A stretch of 64,000 nucleotides of DNA from CAVPCZ01 sp963702445 (GTDB lineage: Bacteria > Bacteroidota > Ignavibacteria > UBA10030 > UBA6906): assembly GCA_963702445.1 (NCBI GenBank), contig CAVPCZ010000025.1, forward strand, positions 1-64,000, read 5' to 3'. Positions 10,464 through 23,400 of the stretch are shown piece by piece (position 1 is the stretch's first letter; every line of letters begins with the position of its first letter). Position numbers and translations under genes: made by a program. The notes below the pieces were generated by a model that did not search any database, was not told where the DNA came from, and worked only from the letters and a program-made list of their open reading frames with translations.

Positions 10464-12814
10464 TCAGGCGGATTTCTCTCTCGGAGCATTCCTCCGGGCA
10501 TCCGCCGCCGTCCCTTCACCATCGTGCTTTTTGCTGTAGTAGATCTGTCCGTACCCGTACCGGTGACGTCCACTCCTCCGGTACGAAAGCCCGTATGCCT
10601 GGTGCGGATCGAAATTGTTCATCACCACACCCAGCACCTTGCCGCCGACACCTTCGAGCAATTCCGCCGCCTGATCCAGATCCTGCAAACGGGTCTTGCC
10701 CGACGCCACCACAATCACCGCTCCGTCCACCATGGTCGAAATCACCGCGGCATCGGTCACGGCAAGGATCGGCGAGGAATCAAAGAGAATGACTTCGTAC
10801 ATCTTGGATGCAGCGTCCACAAAATCGCGCATCGTTTCCGACCCGAGGACTTCCGCCGGATTCGGGGGGATTTCCCCGCTCACCATCACATGCAGGTTTT
10901 CCACTTTCGTCGGCTGCACCACCGCCGTGAGCTTGATGCTGCCGGTGAGCAGCTCGGAAAGCCCCGGCCGCTTTCGCACGAGAATTTGGCGTCCAGTGTG
11001 GGCCGGCGCAGATCGGCATCCACCAGCAACACCTTCTTGCCCGTCTGCGCAAACGCGATGGCCAGATTGCAGGCGGTGGTCGACTTCCCTTCGCCGGGAG
11101 CCGGACTGGTCACCAGGACCGTCCGGACCGGGTTTCCCACCTTGGCGAACTGCAGGTTCGTCCGCATCTGGCGGTAGGATTCCGCAATCGACGAAAACGG
11201 GAATGACAGCGTGATCAGATGGGCGTCCACGGCTTTGTCCTTCGCCGTGATCGCCTGGCCTCCGAGCCGCTGAATCTCCGGATCCATGTTCATGATCGGC
11301 GTCAGCGGCGTGAACCCGTGCCTCTTCAGATCTTCCGGCGTCTGAACGCGCAGATCGATGGTCTCCTTCACAAAGGCGATCACCAGACCCAGGGCAAGGC
11401 CGACCACCATGCCCAAGCGCCAGATTGATCAGCGGCTTGGGACTCGAAGGCGAGCCCGGAACCGGTGCCGCCTGGATGATCTCAATGTAGCCGGTATTGG
11501 ATTGCTCGGTGATGTTCGCTTCGTTGTACTTCTCCTCAACCATCAGGAACAGTTTCTCATTGCTCAACCGGGCACGCTGCAATCGCGCCAGTCCGACACT
11601 CTTGGCGGGAATCCGGTCGAATTTCCGTTCGTACTCCGCGATGGCTTCGTTCAGCGCCTTCTTCTTGGCCATGCAGGGACTGGACTTCGATTTCGGATTC
11701 GATGATCTTCTGCTTCACGGACTTCAGGTAGCCGGCGGCATCGGCCCCCGCTCCCTGCGAGGGGGTCAGCGTCCTCAGGAAATCATCCGTGCGTTTCTGC
11801 AGCTTCAACCGCAACGAGGCGATCTGCTGATCGATCTCCTTCACTTTTTCATTCAGGATCTCGCGCCCGGCGGAGGAGGGATTCTGCACGACCGTCATGT
11901 CGCGCCGTACTTCCAGCTGCGACAGCTGTTCCTGCATCTGCTTGATGTACGTATCGCTCGCCTCGCCCACCACCCGCGCCAGATTGGTCTCCTGCTGCGG
12001 GAGCTGCGCCTGGTAGGAAGCAAGCGTGTTCTGCAATTCCTTCAGCGATATGTCCGTCGCATCCCGCGTCGCTTCCAGCTGGGCGAGCTGGTCGATCATC
12101 CGCTTGGATTCATCGTCCAGGGAGACCACGCCCTGCTGCTCCATGTAGTCCTGCAGGGAACCTTCGGTTTCTTCAAGGAGTTTTCGCTTTTCGCGCGCCT
12201 GGGCTTCGAGAAATTCCCGGAATGACCGTGACTTTGCCCGGCTCATGTAGATGTTCCGGTCGCGGTATGATTCTGCAAAGGTGTTGGCCAGCAGTGCGGA
12301 TTCCTGCGCACTCTTGCTTTTCGCGGTAATCCTGATAATGTCGGATTCCCGCACCGGGTCAAAATCCACAGCGCCCGAGACCCGCCCGGAAACAACTTCC
12401 AGAGGAAGCAAGGTTTTCCCCCGCAGGTTGATCTTCGGTGGCCTGGACAATCGGGATCAGCCCGCTTTTGCCCGGTTCCATGTATTTCTGACGGCGCAAC
12501 CGCTCGGCAACCGAATCGGCGAGTGACCGGGAATTGAGAATGGCGAGTTCATTCTGCGTGATGTTCTTGGCCCCGTCATTACGGGCCCCGTCAAGGAACA
12601 GCGAACTGCGCAGCTCCGCGGGATTCAGCAGGACATCCGATGTCGCCTTATAGACCGGATCCATGAGGTTCGTGATGAGGATCGTGGCCAGCAACACGAC
12701 GACAAACGTTATGAGAATGATCCACTTGCCCCGCAACATCATCGCCACATATTCCTGAAAACCGCGTTCCTGAGTAGGGCTTCCGCCCCGCCCGCGTCCC
12801 TGATGTGTTTTCAT
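10464..12814 (-). CDS. Wzc-type chain-length determinant / BY-kinase, four frameshifts
   Basis: A fused Wzz plus bacterial tyrosine kinase of about 780 residues, the inner-membrane regulator of capsule polymerisation and export. In order: an N-terminal Wzz segment (GFQEYVAMMLRGKWIILITF with TM1 and DPVYKATSDVLL), a long coiled-coil periplasmic region (about 11480-12250), TM2 (GMVVGLALGLVIAFVKET), then the kinase with TSPAPGEGKSTTACNLA (Walker A), KVLLVDADLRRPTLD (Walker A-prime) and VILFDSSPILAVTDA (Walker B), and a C-terminal Tyr cluster (YGLSYRRSGRHRYGYGQIYY) that is autophosphorylated in this family. Frame switches lie near 12438, 11670, 11418 and 10985. It is the first gene of the operon. 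Confidence 0.87.
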
Positions 12815-13114
12815 CGATCTGCCTTAAGCCCTCGGTTTCTGGTAAAACGAAAATACTCATGCGAAAATGCAAAGAAAATGCTTTAAAGTCAACATTGTAG
12901 AATCGTCACGAAGATCCTCCAGGATCTCTCCTGGCACCGGAGTGTGTCACGCGGATTCCCGTATGGATTGGCGTTCTGGAGGAGGGCAACACAGCGGCAC
13001 GGCAGTTGATGCATCCATCGTAGCCGGCACGGGGAAGGAAGACGGCCGCAGAGAAAAACCGTTTCATCTCTGCAGACGATTTAGTACATTATCCATGCGC
13101 CTTCAGGAGGTTCT
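12815..13114 (-). promoter_or_regulatory. Divergent intergenic region with a weak promoter candidate for the exopolysaccharide operon
   Basis: 300 bases separate the kinase gene from a rightward small gene. On the minus strand TTGACT (12892-12887) is followed after 17 bases by CATTTT (12869-12864), a poor -10, about 50 bases before the kinase ATG. On the plus strand no convincing promoter was seen before the small gene. No RNA gene was recognised here. Confidence 0.3.
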
Positions 13115-13258
13115 GTGACGATCGCCTTCATCATCCTCGGTTACTTCGCCGCCGCCGGGCTTTTTATCCGCCTGGTGCAGTTCGCGCACTCACGCGATGA
13201 GGCGATGCGACGGTTGACGGCCGAATGGATTGAGGAATCAGCAGGCGCAACACCGTAA
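13115..13258 (+). CDS. Small single-pass membrane protein, 47 residues
   Basis: A GTG start with a perfect AGGAGG five bases upstream opens a 47-codon frame. Its first 20 residues (VTIAFIILGYFAAAGLFIRL) form one membrane helix, and the rest is charged (SRDEAMRRLTAEWIEE). It is the only plus-strand gene between the exopolysaccharide operon and the giant surface protein, and it is divergent from the kinase. No family is recognised. The strong ribosome site and the helix-plus-charged-tail pattern support a real gene. It could be a small regulator or membrane subunit, but nothing in the sequence says which. Confidence 0.55.
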   Translation: MTIAFIILGYFAAAGLFIRLVQFAHSRDEAMRRLTAEWIEESAGATP

Positions 13259-13345
13259 CCCGGCACGCGGCGAACACACACCCCCCTCCTCCCCGCTCCC
13301 CTGTCACCCATCACCCCACATCATGCGCTCCCGTTTCGCCCGCGC

Positions 13346-13847
13346 TTAACGGCCTGACCGTTCCCGGGTGAGAAATGTAAACAGGCGGGAATCCGCAACA
13401 GTCCCCAGCGGATCGTGGATGTCAATCTGGAACGTGAGAATCTGTGACGGGACGGCATCCGTCGCCGAAAAATAGAAAATCGCGTAGCGCGTCGCATTGA
13501 CCGGGATATCCCCTACGGTAATGGAATCATTGTAAGCTCACCTCCACGGGCGCCGAGAGGGGAATCACCCGCACAACGACGTTCTTGGCCGTTACTTTCC
13601 CGGAGTTGGTCAACACAACGCGCAACCGGCCTGTTTCCCGGGGATCAAGAGACTTGTTCCCGGATGGTTCGGAGAACTCAAAGTCGTAGGAAATCACCCG
13701 TGTGCGGAGCGACAGCGCTGTTCCCCCGCTATCGGGGGACACGGCGACAGAGAACGCTCCGGTCGCACTCCGGCCGCTGACCTTCTGGGCCGGAGCGGAA
13801 GCCGCGCCCACCCCCAGAACAAGCATGCACAACAGAAGACATTTCAT
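13346..13847 (-). CDS. Secreted CARDB-like beta-sandwich protein, one frameshift
   Basis: About 165 residues. The signal peptide is MKCLLLCMLVLGVGAASAPAQ. The body contains YDFEFSEPSGNKSLDPRETG and VVLTNSGKVTAKNVVVRVIP, the look of CARDB/NEW3-type Ig-like domains found in exported proteins of this group. The frame changes near 13535; the other frame restores YNDSITVGDIPVNATRYAIF and a C-terminus ending LTRERSGR. ATG 13847 follows GGAAGGCA. It is the third gene in the block transcribed from the giant surface-protein gene, starting about 45 bases after the stop of the preceding membrane protein. A binding or structural role on the cell surface is likely, but the ligand is unknown. Confidence 0.65.
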
Positions 13848-13892
13848 TGCCTTCCGATCCTTTCGTCCGTCCATGGCGTTCCGCATGAGGGC

Positions 13893-14427
13893 TTAGTTCG
13901 GCCTCGATGGCGGCAGAGGAAATCCGGTCGGGCACCGGGACAGGGGGAGGTTCAGAACCCCCTGAAAGCAGGATAATCCCGACAATACCCCCCACCAGAG
14001 CAGCACCTCCGCCAACCCAGATCCACGGACTCATCCGTTCCGGTTCAACATACTCCGCTTCCACAATGAAATAGTAGTCGTCCCCGGAGAGCCCTTCCGG
14101 AAATTCCTTGGTGAAATCCCAGACGATCCTCCGGCGCTGCCCCGGAAACACAATCGTCCCCACATCCCCCGTCAGGTTCAACGGGTGATACAGAAACAGG
14201 ATGTCGCTCTCCCGGCGCAGCTTCAACCGGACTGCGTGCACTTTGTCTATCGGCGCGTTCAGGTCATAGTATATCCTGACCAGGTCTCCTGCAATCTCGA
14301 AGCGCACATTCTCCACCGTTGCGGCATCTTCCGGGGCCGCCCAGAGAGCGGCAGGAAGCGTTTCCGCCAGGAGAGCGGCTGCAAGCACCACGCGCAACAC
14401 GTACATGCGCTGAAAAACGGCAACCAT
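13893..14427 (-). CDS. Exported/membrane protein with an FCB-type beta-sandwich domain
   Basis: About 178 residues. An N-terminal signal (MYVLRVVLAAALLAETLPAA) is followed by one beta-rich domain: VENVRFEIAGDLVRIYYDLN, GTIVFPGQRRRIVWDFTKEF, PEGLSGDDYYFIVEAEYVEP. From memory this pattern recurs at the N-terminus of many secreted FCB proteins. A membrane helix (WIWVGGGAALVGGIVGIILL) and a proline-rich tail follow. A probable indel near 13930 takes the end into a frame giving PLPPSRPN and a TAA at 13893; without it the frame runs on into the next gene. ATG 14427 has AAGGGAGGG upstream and starts 10 bases after the giant gene's stop, so the two are probably co-expressed. Confidence 0.65.
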
Positions 14428-14437
14428 GATCCCTCCC

Positions 14438-17400
14438 TTATTTCAAAAGAAGCATTTTCGTCACAAACCCCGCGCCGGCGGGAGTGGCAAGGCGTGCCAG
14501 ATAAACGCCTGTCGCAACCGTGGACCCGGCGTCATTGCGACCATCCCAGACGATCCAGTGGCGCCCCGCCTCCAGCACCCCGCTGTGTACGGTCCGTATT
14601 TCCTCGCCGAGAATGTTATAGACTTTGAGCGTCACGTCGGCGGTGACAGGAACCGAAACGGGCAGCGTTGTCGCCGGGTTGAAAGGATTCGGAAAGTTCG
14701 CACCCAGCGAGAACTCGCGGGGAAGAACCTGGCTCAACTCGGCGGCGACCGCTTCCCTGGTGCCGACGAGCACGACATACTGCGTGAGGGGAGTCGCCGG
14801 CGTAAATGTGTACTCTGCCGATTGCCGCAGGTCCGTGTACCGCGCCCGGGCCTGATCAATAAGGTACACATCCATCTCCTGCGGAATCCGGTCCACACCT
14901 TCCGCTGTCAGCGTGACAGGATCTCTGCCGATCGTCCGCACGTCAATATTCCAGCGTGCCAGCGTCTTCACGGGCGGCCGGATGTCCGATCGCAAACGTC
15001 TCGTACGTCTGATCCATGTCGGGACGGCGGAACCAGGTTCCCGGCAATTCCCCCATCGCCCGCGGCTTCCGGTAATCATGGATATCAAGCCCATCCCGTG
15101 CGTCAGGGGCGGCGCCGAACCAGGTCGATCGATCACTGTATTCTCCCGCAGTGAGCGTGATTCCCGCCTGCCACGTTTCGCCTCCCGTGCTGTCCGCCTG
15201 CTTGAGCACTCCCGATGTGGCCCCATAGGGAATCCGCAGGGTGGCGACACTGTCGTCGTTATACCAGTAGTACCCGATGTACGTCTCCAGATTGGGCGAG
15301 CTTGCGAACAATGCCTCACCATTGAATGCCCAGAGAGGCGACCGCGCCGCCACCCCGTTCACGCTCTGCACATCGCTCCACTTGATATTCAACCAGAACG
15401 GATTGGTGATCGTGTTCCACCCTTTGTGAAGCGGAACCACCACCGAACCGGAATCAAGAGGCGCCGTATCAACGGTTGCATTCACGACCCACGGGCCCTT
15501 CCGGATCAGCCAGTAGGCTTTGCCGGGAGAGAACGTAAACGGTGAGGCGCCATTGTACATCTGGAAGTAGTTCGCCGCAGCACCCGTCCCGCCATTGTCC
15601 CAGTACACCTGCCAGTCGGTTCCCTGCGTTCCCGGAATAAAGGCGCTCAACGGAGTCGTGCTCGTTCCGGGCAGCCCGATCAGACGGTATTCGTTCGATT
15701 TGTAATCCGTAGGGGCGCGTACAACGGGAAGGCCTTCGTGTGTGAAACCGGAATCGTCGCCGGATATGCCGGGGTGAAGCTCCAGGTCGAAGAGAACTGA
15801 CTGTACCCGCCGGCGTTTCTCGCCCGCACACGCCAGTAATACGTGACGTTGTTGGTCAAAGGGCCGACGCGGCGTGACGATGTCGTCAGCGTCGTGTCGT
15901 CCACAACGGTGGTCAGAAAAACCGCGCTGCCCGACACCTGGAGATGATAGCCCGTCGCCCCGGCCGCCGAATCCCAGCGCAACACCGGCGTTGTGGGCAA
16001 ATTGGGCTGGCCGTTGGGGGGTGTGCTGAGTACAGGCGTCGGCGGGGCGGCAAGGTTGATCGTGAAAGGCAGCGGCGTGGAGTTTCCGCCGCCGGGTGAA
16101 CTGTTCGTCACCAGCACGTTCCGTGGCCCCATGACCGCCGCCGCGCCAACGGAAATATTCACCGTCATCTTTGTGGCGCTGTCAACGGTGGTGGAGTTCA
16201 ACGTCACGTCGCCGCCGAAATTCGCCGTTGACGCACCGGAGACAAATTGGTGCCGCGCAACACCACATTGAGCGTCTGCGACCGGTTGGTGAACGCGGGC
16301 GAAATACTCGTCAGGGTCGGAACGGGATTGACAATGGTCAACGCGTTCACGAGGCTGTCCCTGCCCCCGCCGGGAGCGGCGTTGATGAGGTACACTGTCC
16401 GCGGTCCGGTCGCCGCCTTACCGGACACGCTCACGCCGGCAGTCAGTTTCCCCGCGCTGTCCACGGTCACATTGTTCACACCGATGTCCGGGCCCAAATC
16501 AACAGAGGTGACCCCGCTGATGAAATTGGTGCCGCGGAAGACCAGGTTCGGGTTCTCCAGCCGACGCGCCGTCGAGGGCGAAAGGCCGGAAAGCGTCGGT
16601 ACCGGATTGTTCCCGACAACAAACCCGTTTGTCAGAACCGCCGTGCCGCCGCCGGGAGCGAGATTGGTGACCCAGATATCCCGCGGACCGGTCGCCGCGC
16701 TGACGGTGACGGTCACGTTTGCGGTAATCAGCGTGTCACTCAGGACGGTCTGACCGTTGATCGTGATGCCGTTCCCCATGCTGACCGTGCTGACCCCGCT
16801 GATGAACCCCGTCCCGTCAAACACCACATTCAGGACATCCAGCTGCTTGCCGTTCGTTGGTGTAAAACTGTGAAGCGTGGGCTCGGGATTGATCACGGAG
16901 AACGCATTCGGGCGCGTCGCGGAACCGCCGCCGGGGGCGGCATTCGTAACCGTGATACTCCGCGCGCCCGTCGGAGCGGTCGCGCCGATCGTGACGTTTG
17001 CCGTGAGGCGGGTCGCACTGTTGATCACCAGCGGGGGGTTCAGGGCGATCCCGGTGCCGAAATCGACCGAGGTCACACCCGTGATGAAGTTTGTCCCGTC
17101 AACCACCACATCCAGCCGTCCCAGTCTGCTTCCCTGAAGGGGAGCCACCGCGGTAATGGTGGGAGCAGGGTTGCTGGCCACCGTGAAGGTTCGCTTTTCG
17201 GAATTGCCTCCGCCGGGAGCCGGATTGTTCACATACACGTCCCGGGGACCGATGGCCGCCGTCGCGCTGATGGTGATGTTCGCCCTGAGACTCGTCGCAA
17301 GGGTGACGCTGATGCTGTTGACCGTGATATCCGTCCCGCCGAAATTGACTGTTGTCACGCCGGCCGTATAGTTGGTCCCGGTGAAGACGACATCCAGTGT

Positions 17401-20400
17401 CTGCAGCCTGTTGCCGGAGGCGGGAGCAACCGATGCCAGTGCCGGCAGGGGGTTCTGAACCGTGAAACCTCTGGCGTTCGATGTTCCACCGCCCGGAGCA
17501 GGATTGATGACATCGACAACAAATGTCCGTGCGGTGTCAAGCTCCGAAGAAGGAATAGGCGCCGTCAGGCGGGTGCGGTTGACAAGGGTTGTTGTCAACG
17601 CAAGGCTCCCCAGATGGATCACCGACCCCGGAACGAAGTTGGTCCCGTTGACGGTCACATTCAACGCCGTCCCGGTGACCAGCGTGCTTTCCGGTGCAAC
17701 GGAGACGACCGCGGGAACAGGGTTGCTCACGGTGAATGCTGATTTGAGCGTATCCGACCCGCCGCCGGGCGCGGGATTGCGGACAATCACGTTGCGGGAG
17801 CCGAGCGCCGCGCTGGAATCGATGAGCAGATCCACCCGGAGCTGCCCCGCGTTTTCCACCACCGTGTTCGCCGCCGTGATGCCTGCACCCAGATTGACCG
17901 TGGTAACATTCTTGATGAAGCGGGTGCCTGTCAGGGTGACGTTGATTGTCTGGAGACGGACACCATTTTGCGGCGAAAGGCCGGTCAGGGTGGGCGACGG
18001 ATTGGTCACCGTGAAGCCGTTCACGAGTGAATCCGACCCCCCACCGGGGGAGGTGTTACTCACGATGACGTTCCGCTGACCGGTGGGAGCGGTGTCCTGA
18101 ATGGCAATAACCACCCGCAATTTGGTCGTACTATCCACCACCGTTGAGGCAATGGTGATGCCGGGACCCAGCCTGAGGGATGTGATCCCGTTGTAGAAGC
18201 CGGTCCCCCGCACGATCAGTTCCAGGGACGATTGCAGCCGTGCAGCCGTCGCGGGCGTGATGCTCGTAATCTTCGGGACCGGATTGTTGCCGACGGTGAA
18301 GCCCTGCGAATTGGATGTGCCGCCGTATGTCCCGGAATTCGTCACGGTGAACGATCTGATGCCATCAGGTGCGCCCGGACTGATCCGGATGTAGGCAATA
18401 ATGGTGCTCGCGTTCACAGACAATGCCGGAATCCAGGGTGAGGCTTGCTCCCTGAATGCCTACCGTGCTGATCCCGTTCACGAAGTTCGTTCCCGTGATC
18501 ACGACCGCGACCGGTTGCCCGCCGAACCCCGAGGACGGCGAAAGTGAAATGATGGTCGGCACGTTTTTCACCGTGAAGGCGTTCGTCAGCGTCGCCGCCT
18601 GCACCTCCCGGAGCCGGATTTCTGACGGTCACATTGTTCGGACCGAGCGGCGTGGCTGCTCCCGGACGGACTCTTGCGGTCAGGCGCGTGGCACTCTCCA
18701 CCACAATGGAATCCACCGTGGCGGTCGGATCGATCTCCACTCCGGTGACACCGGACAGGAAGTTCGTACCCGTAACGGTGATGGTCACGGTCTGAAGTCT
18801 GTTCGCCTCCTGCGGAGAAACCCCCGTAATCGTGGGCACCGGATTGTTGATGGTGACGGTCGCCGACCTGCCGGACTTCGACCCGACGGCGGAAGTGGCC
18901 GTGAAGGTGCCCGTATCCGCGGTGCCCCTGTATCTCATCCCGATCGCGCTCAGATTCGCCACGCCCAGCGTGAAGTTCGACGCCTGGTTCAACACGTTGT
19001 TGCCCAGCGTGCCGAGTCCGCTGACAGCCGAAGGTGCGGCGGAGAGACTCGTTGTCACCGTCACATTGTTCGTGGAAGCATTGAAGGTCGGTACCGTGTT
19101 TCCCCAATCATCCTGGGCCGTGAGCGTGTTGACACCGCTGAACGGCGCACCATTCGTCTGCGGCGAGGTCAGGCTCCATCCGAATTGACCGAGAGCGGCC
19201 GCCGAGACAACAACCGCCAGCCGGTCCGCGCCGGACGATCCGACGGAATCGTCACGCACCGAAATCGTCGCCGTTTCCGCCTTGTACAGCTTCATTGCCC
19301 CGTTCGCTCCGCCGCTTACCGTGGCGATGCCGTTCGTGAACGTAAGGATCGTCGGCAGACCAAAGGCTGTCGCCGTTCCGCTGTTGTCGGTCACCGTGGG
19401 CTGCACAACAGGGCTGAGCGACGCCGCGGCTCCGGAAAATACAAGGGTCTTGTTCCCTGTGTATGTCAGCACCACATTGTCGGAGAGATCCTTTGCGGTG
19501 ATGGTCAGATTCTGCGAGGTGCCCGCCGTCTGTGGCGACGAGCCGGTGATGACAAGTTTTCCGGGTACACCGGCCGCCATCGTCACCGGGAGCGAGGTGC
19601 CGGCCTTGCCCGCTGATGTTGCCGTGAAGGTCCCGGCGCCGACCGTTCCGGCGAACTTCATCCCCAGCGACGTCAGGTTCGCAACGCCGGCAAGAAAATC
19701 GGTTGCACGATTCAGGATGTTGTTGTTTCCCGGTGCCGAGTCCGGTAATCGTGTCCGGTAAGCGACGTCGTGATAATCACATTGCTGGCCGAGGCATCGA
19801 AAGCCGTCAGTGCATTACCCCAGATCATCTTCGGCGGCAAGCGTGTTTATTCCGGACAAACGCGTTGCCGTTGACCTGCGGGGTGGTCAGACGCCCATGC
19901 GAACTTTCCAAGCGGGGCCGGGCTTACGGTCACGCTCAACCGGTCGGTTCCGGCGGACACCCTGCTTCCTTCCGTTACGCTGATGAAGGTCGCCTGGGCC
20001 CTGTACAACTGCATGACGCCGTTGTTGCTCCCGCTGGCGGTTGCAACGCCGTTGACGAAGGTGATGGTCGTCGGCGATCCAAAGGGAGTCTTCGTGCCGG
20101 TGCTGTTCGAAACCGTCGGAGAAAGGGCCGGGCTCAACGATGAGTCCGCGCCCGAGAAGACCATGGACTTGGGTCCGGTGTAGGTGGTAACCGTATTCCC
20201 TGCCTCGTCCTTCGCGGTGATTGTCAGGTTCCGGCTCGCGCCCGCAGCCAGGGTCGTGACGGAATCACCGGTTGAAATCCGCACCACAAGGCGGGTGGCG
20301 CTTCCGGCCACAATCTGCACCGAAGCGGAGAGGCCGGTCTTTCCGCCCCCCGTAGCTGTAAACGTGCCCGACCCTGTGCTCCCCGTGTACTTCATTGCCA

Positions 20401-23400
20401 GCGTGGTGAGATTCGCCACCCCTGCAATAAAATCGACCGGGCGGTCCATCACATTGGTGCCACCGGCGCCCAGACCGGTAATGGTGCCGGCCAGACTCGA
20501 GGTTATCGTGACGTTTGTCGCCGACGCATCAAACGTGCCCACGGTGTTTCCATAATCGTCCTGGGCCGTCAGCGTATTGATGCCGCTGAAGGACGTACCG
20601 CTCGTCTGGGGTGATGTGAGCGCCCACGCGAACTTCCCTAACGCGGATGCCGATACGGTGACCGTCAGCCGGTCAACCCCGCTTGAGCTCAAACCCGCAC
20701 CATCGGAAACGGAAACCGTGGCCGTCTGTGCCCGGTACAACCGCATCACCCCATTGTTGCCCCCGCTGACCGTCGCAACGCCGTTTGTAAAGAGCGTTGG
20801 CGTGGCAACACCGAAAGCGATTGCCGTTCCGGAATTGCTCGTGACGGTCGGAGCCGAACCGCTTAATGAGGAGTCCGCCCCACTGTAGGTGAGGTTTTTT
20901 GCGCCGGTGTACGTCGTCACCGTGTTGCCGACCGCATCCTTGGCCGTAATGGTCAGGTTCTGCGAGCCCCCCGCCAGCATCGATGGTACACCCGCGATGA
21001 CCAACCGGGTCGCACCTCCGGCGACAATGGTCACATTGCCCGGCGTTGTTCCCGCCTTGCTGGTGCCCGACACGGCCGTGAACGTACCGGCGCCCACAGG
21101 GCCGGTGAATACCAATTTTCCGGTGAGATTTGCCACGCCGTTGGAGAAATCGGAGGCCTGGTTCAGAATGTTGTTCGATCCGGATCCCAGACCTGACACC
21201 ACTCCTGCAAGCGGAGCGTTTGCCGTTACCGTCACGTTGTCCGAGGCTGCACTGAATGTGGTCACCACGTTGCCGTAGCTGTCCTGGGCAACAAGCGTGT
21301 TCGTGCCGGTGAAGGCGACTCCGCTTTGCTGCGGGGAAGAAAGCGTGAACACGAATTTCTGCAGTGCATCTTCATTGACCGTGACGATCAAACGGTCGTT
21401 CCCCCCCGCCCCGATTGTCCCATCGGTCACATTGATCGTGTCTTTCCCGGCACGGTAGAGACGCATGACACCGTTCGCATTGCCCGAGACCTGAGCAACA
21501 CCGGCGGAGAAACTGATCGTGAGTGATGACCCGAACCCGATTGCATTGCCATCCTTGTCGGTCACCGTTGGCAGTGTTGCCGGGTTGGGAGACGGACCCG
21601 AACCACCGAACCGGAGCGACTTGTCACCCGAATACCCGGTCGCGGTGTTCCCGGAGCTGTCCTTGGCCGTAATGGTGAGACTCTGCGCTCCTCCGGCAAC
21701 CTGAGCGGAGCTCCCGGTGATCACCAGACGTGTTGCACTGCCGACATTGACCTGCACACTTCCTGAAGAGCCGGTTTTTCCCGTTGCCGACGTTGCCGTG
21801 AACGTCCCGGTGCCTATCGCCCCGGTGTACTTCATCTTTCCCGTGACCGATGCGATGCCGGAGACAAAATCCCCCGACTGATTCAACACATTGTTCCCGC
21901 CTGACCCCAGCCCGCTCACCGTGCCGCTTAACCCGACCGGAGCAATGGTGACGTTGTTGGTCGCGGCACTGAAATTCGTCTTGTCATTTCCGAAACTGTC
22001 CACGGCCGTCACCGTATTGACGCCCGTGAATGATGCCCCGTTGATCTGCGGGCTTGTGAGTCCGACGGCGAATCTTCCCAGACCTGCAGGCGTCACCGTA
22101 GCCGTAAGCTGGCTGGTCCCGCTCGTGGATATCGATCCGTCGGTGACGCTGATGGTTGCAGACCCCGTCTTGAACAGACGCATGACACCGTTGCTTGAAC
22201 CGCTGGGCGTGGCAACGCCGTTCACGAACGTGATCAGCGTGCTCGTCGAGAAATTCCGCTGGCTGCCGGAGTTATCCGTGACGGTGGGATTCCTGCTCTC
22301 CGGAGCAGGTGACACGGCAGCCCCGCTGAAGGTCAGCCCCCCCGCGGGGAGTGTACCCTGTGGCAACATTCCCCGATGCGTCCAGGGCGGTGATCCGGAG
22401 TCCCTGGGCGACACCCGCAGGAAGACTGATAACCGAGTCACCGACCGAGGCTGTGCGGAGCACAAACCTGGTCGCAGCACCGGCGTTTACTGTCACACTG
22501 GACGAGGTTCCGCTCTTTATTCCTCCCGTCGCCGTAAATGTCCCCGCCCCCGAGGTCCCCGTGTAGGTCATTTTCCCCGTCAGGATCGCGATCCCTGAGG
22601 AGAAATCCGACGATTGGTTCAGCACATTTCCCGGCGGCGATCCAAGCCCGCTGACGGTTCCGCTCAGGCTCGTTGTTACCGTCACATTGGTCGTTGCGGC
22701 GTTGAAGGATGTGACGGTGTTCCCCCAGTCATCCTGCGCCTTCAGCGTGTCCGCCCCCGTGAAGGGTACACCACTCACCTGCGGTGATGCCAGGACCCAG
22801 GCGAACTTATCAAGAGTTGTAGCCGAAACGTTCACCGTCAGCCTGTCTGTCCCGCCGCTGCTCAGCGAGCCGTCGGTCACGGACACGATCGCCGACTGTG
22901 CACGGTAGAGGCGCATCACGCCGTTGTTGCTTCCACTCACGGAGGCTTCACCGTTCACGAAGTTCAGCGTTGTACTCGTGCCGAAAGGCGTTTGGGTACC
23001 GGCGTTGTTCGTGACGGTCGGCACGGTGACCGGACTGAGTGAGGAACCCGGTCCGCTGAACGTAAGCGGCTTGTTCCCCGCATACGTCGTGTCCGTATTT
23101 CCCGAAGCGTCTCTGGCGATGATTCTCAGATTCTGCGCCGCGCCGGCCGTGAGGTTCACCGACGAGTCTCCGGCCGCCGTCCGCACCACGAGACGCGTCG
23201 CGGGCCCGGCGACAATCCGGAAACTCCCCGAAGTGCCGTTACTCCCGCCTCCCGTCGCTGTAAACGTCCCGGTGCCCCCCAGCCCCGTATACGTCATGCC
23301 ATCGGCCGTGAGATCCGCAACCCCTCCGCTGAAATCCCCGGCGCGATTCAACACATTATTATTTCCCGACCCCAGCCCGGAAACCGTGCCGCCGAATGTT

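Noticed and set aside
10464..12814. Programmed frameshifting as the cause of the broken Wzc-type gene
   Set aside because: Four separate breaks without slippery heptamers, together with similar breaks in unrelated neighbours, fit sequence errors better.
16171..17742. A 1.5-kb open frame on the plus strand inside the giant gene
   Set aside because: It is antisense to the TIG repeats, has no ribosome site or recognisable domain, and its openness follows from the codon bias of the repeats on the other strand.
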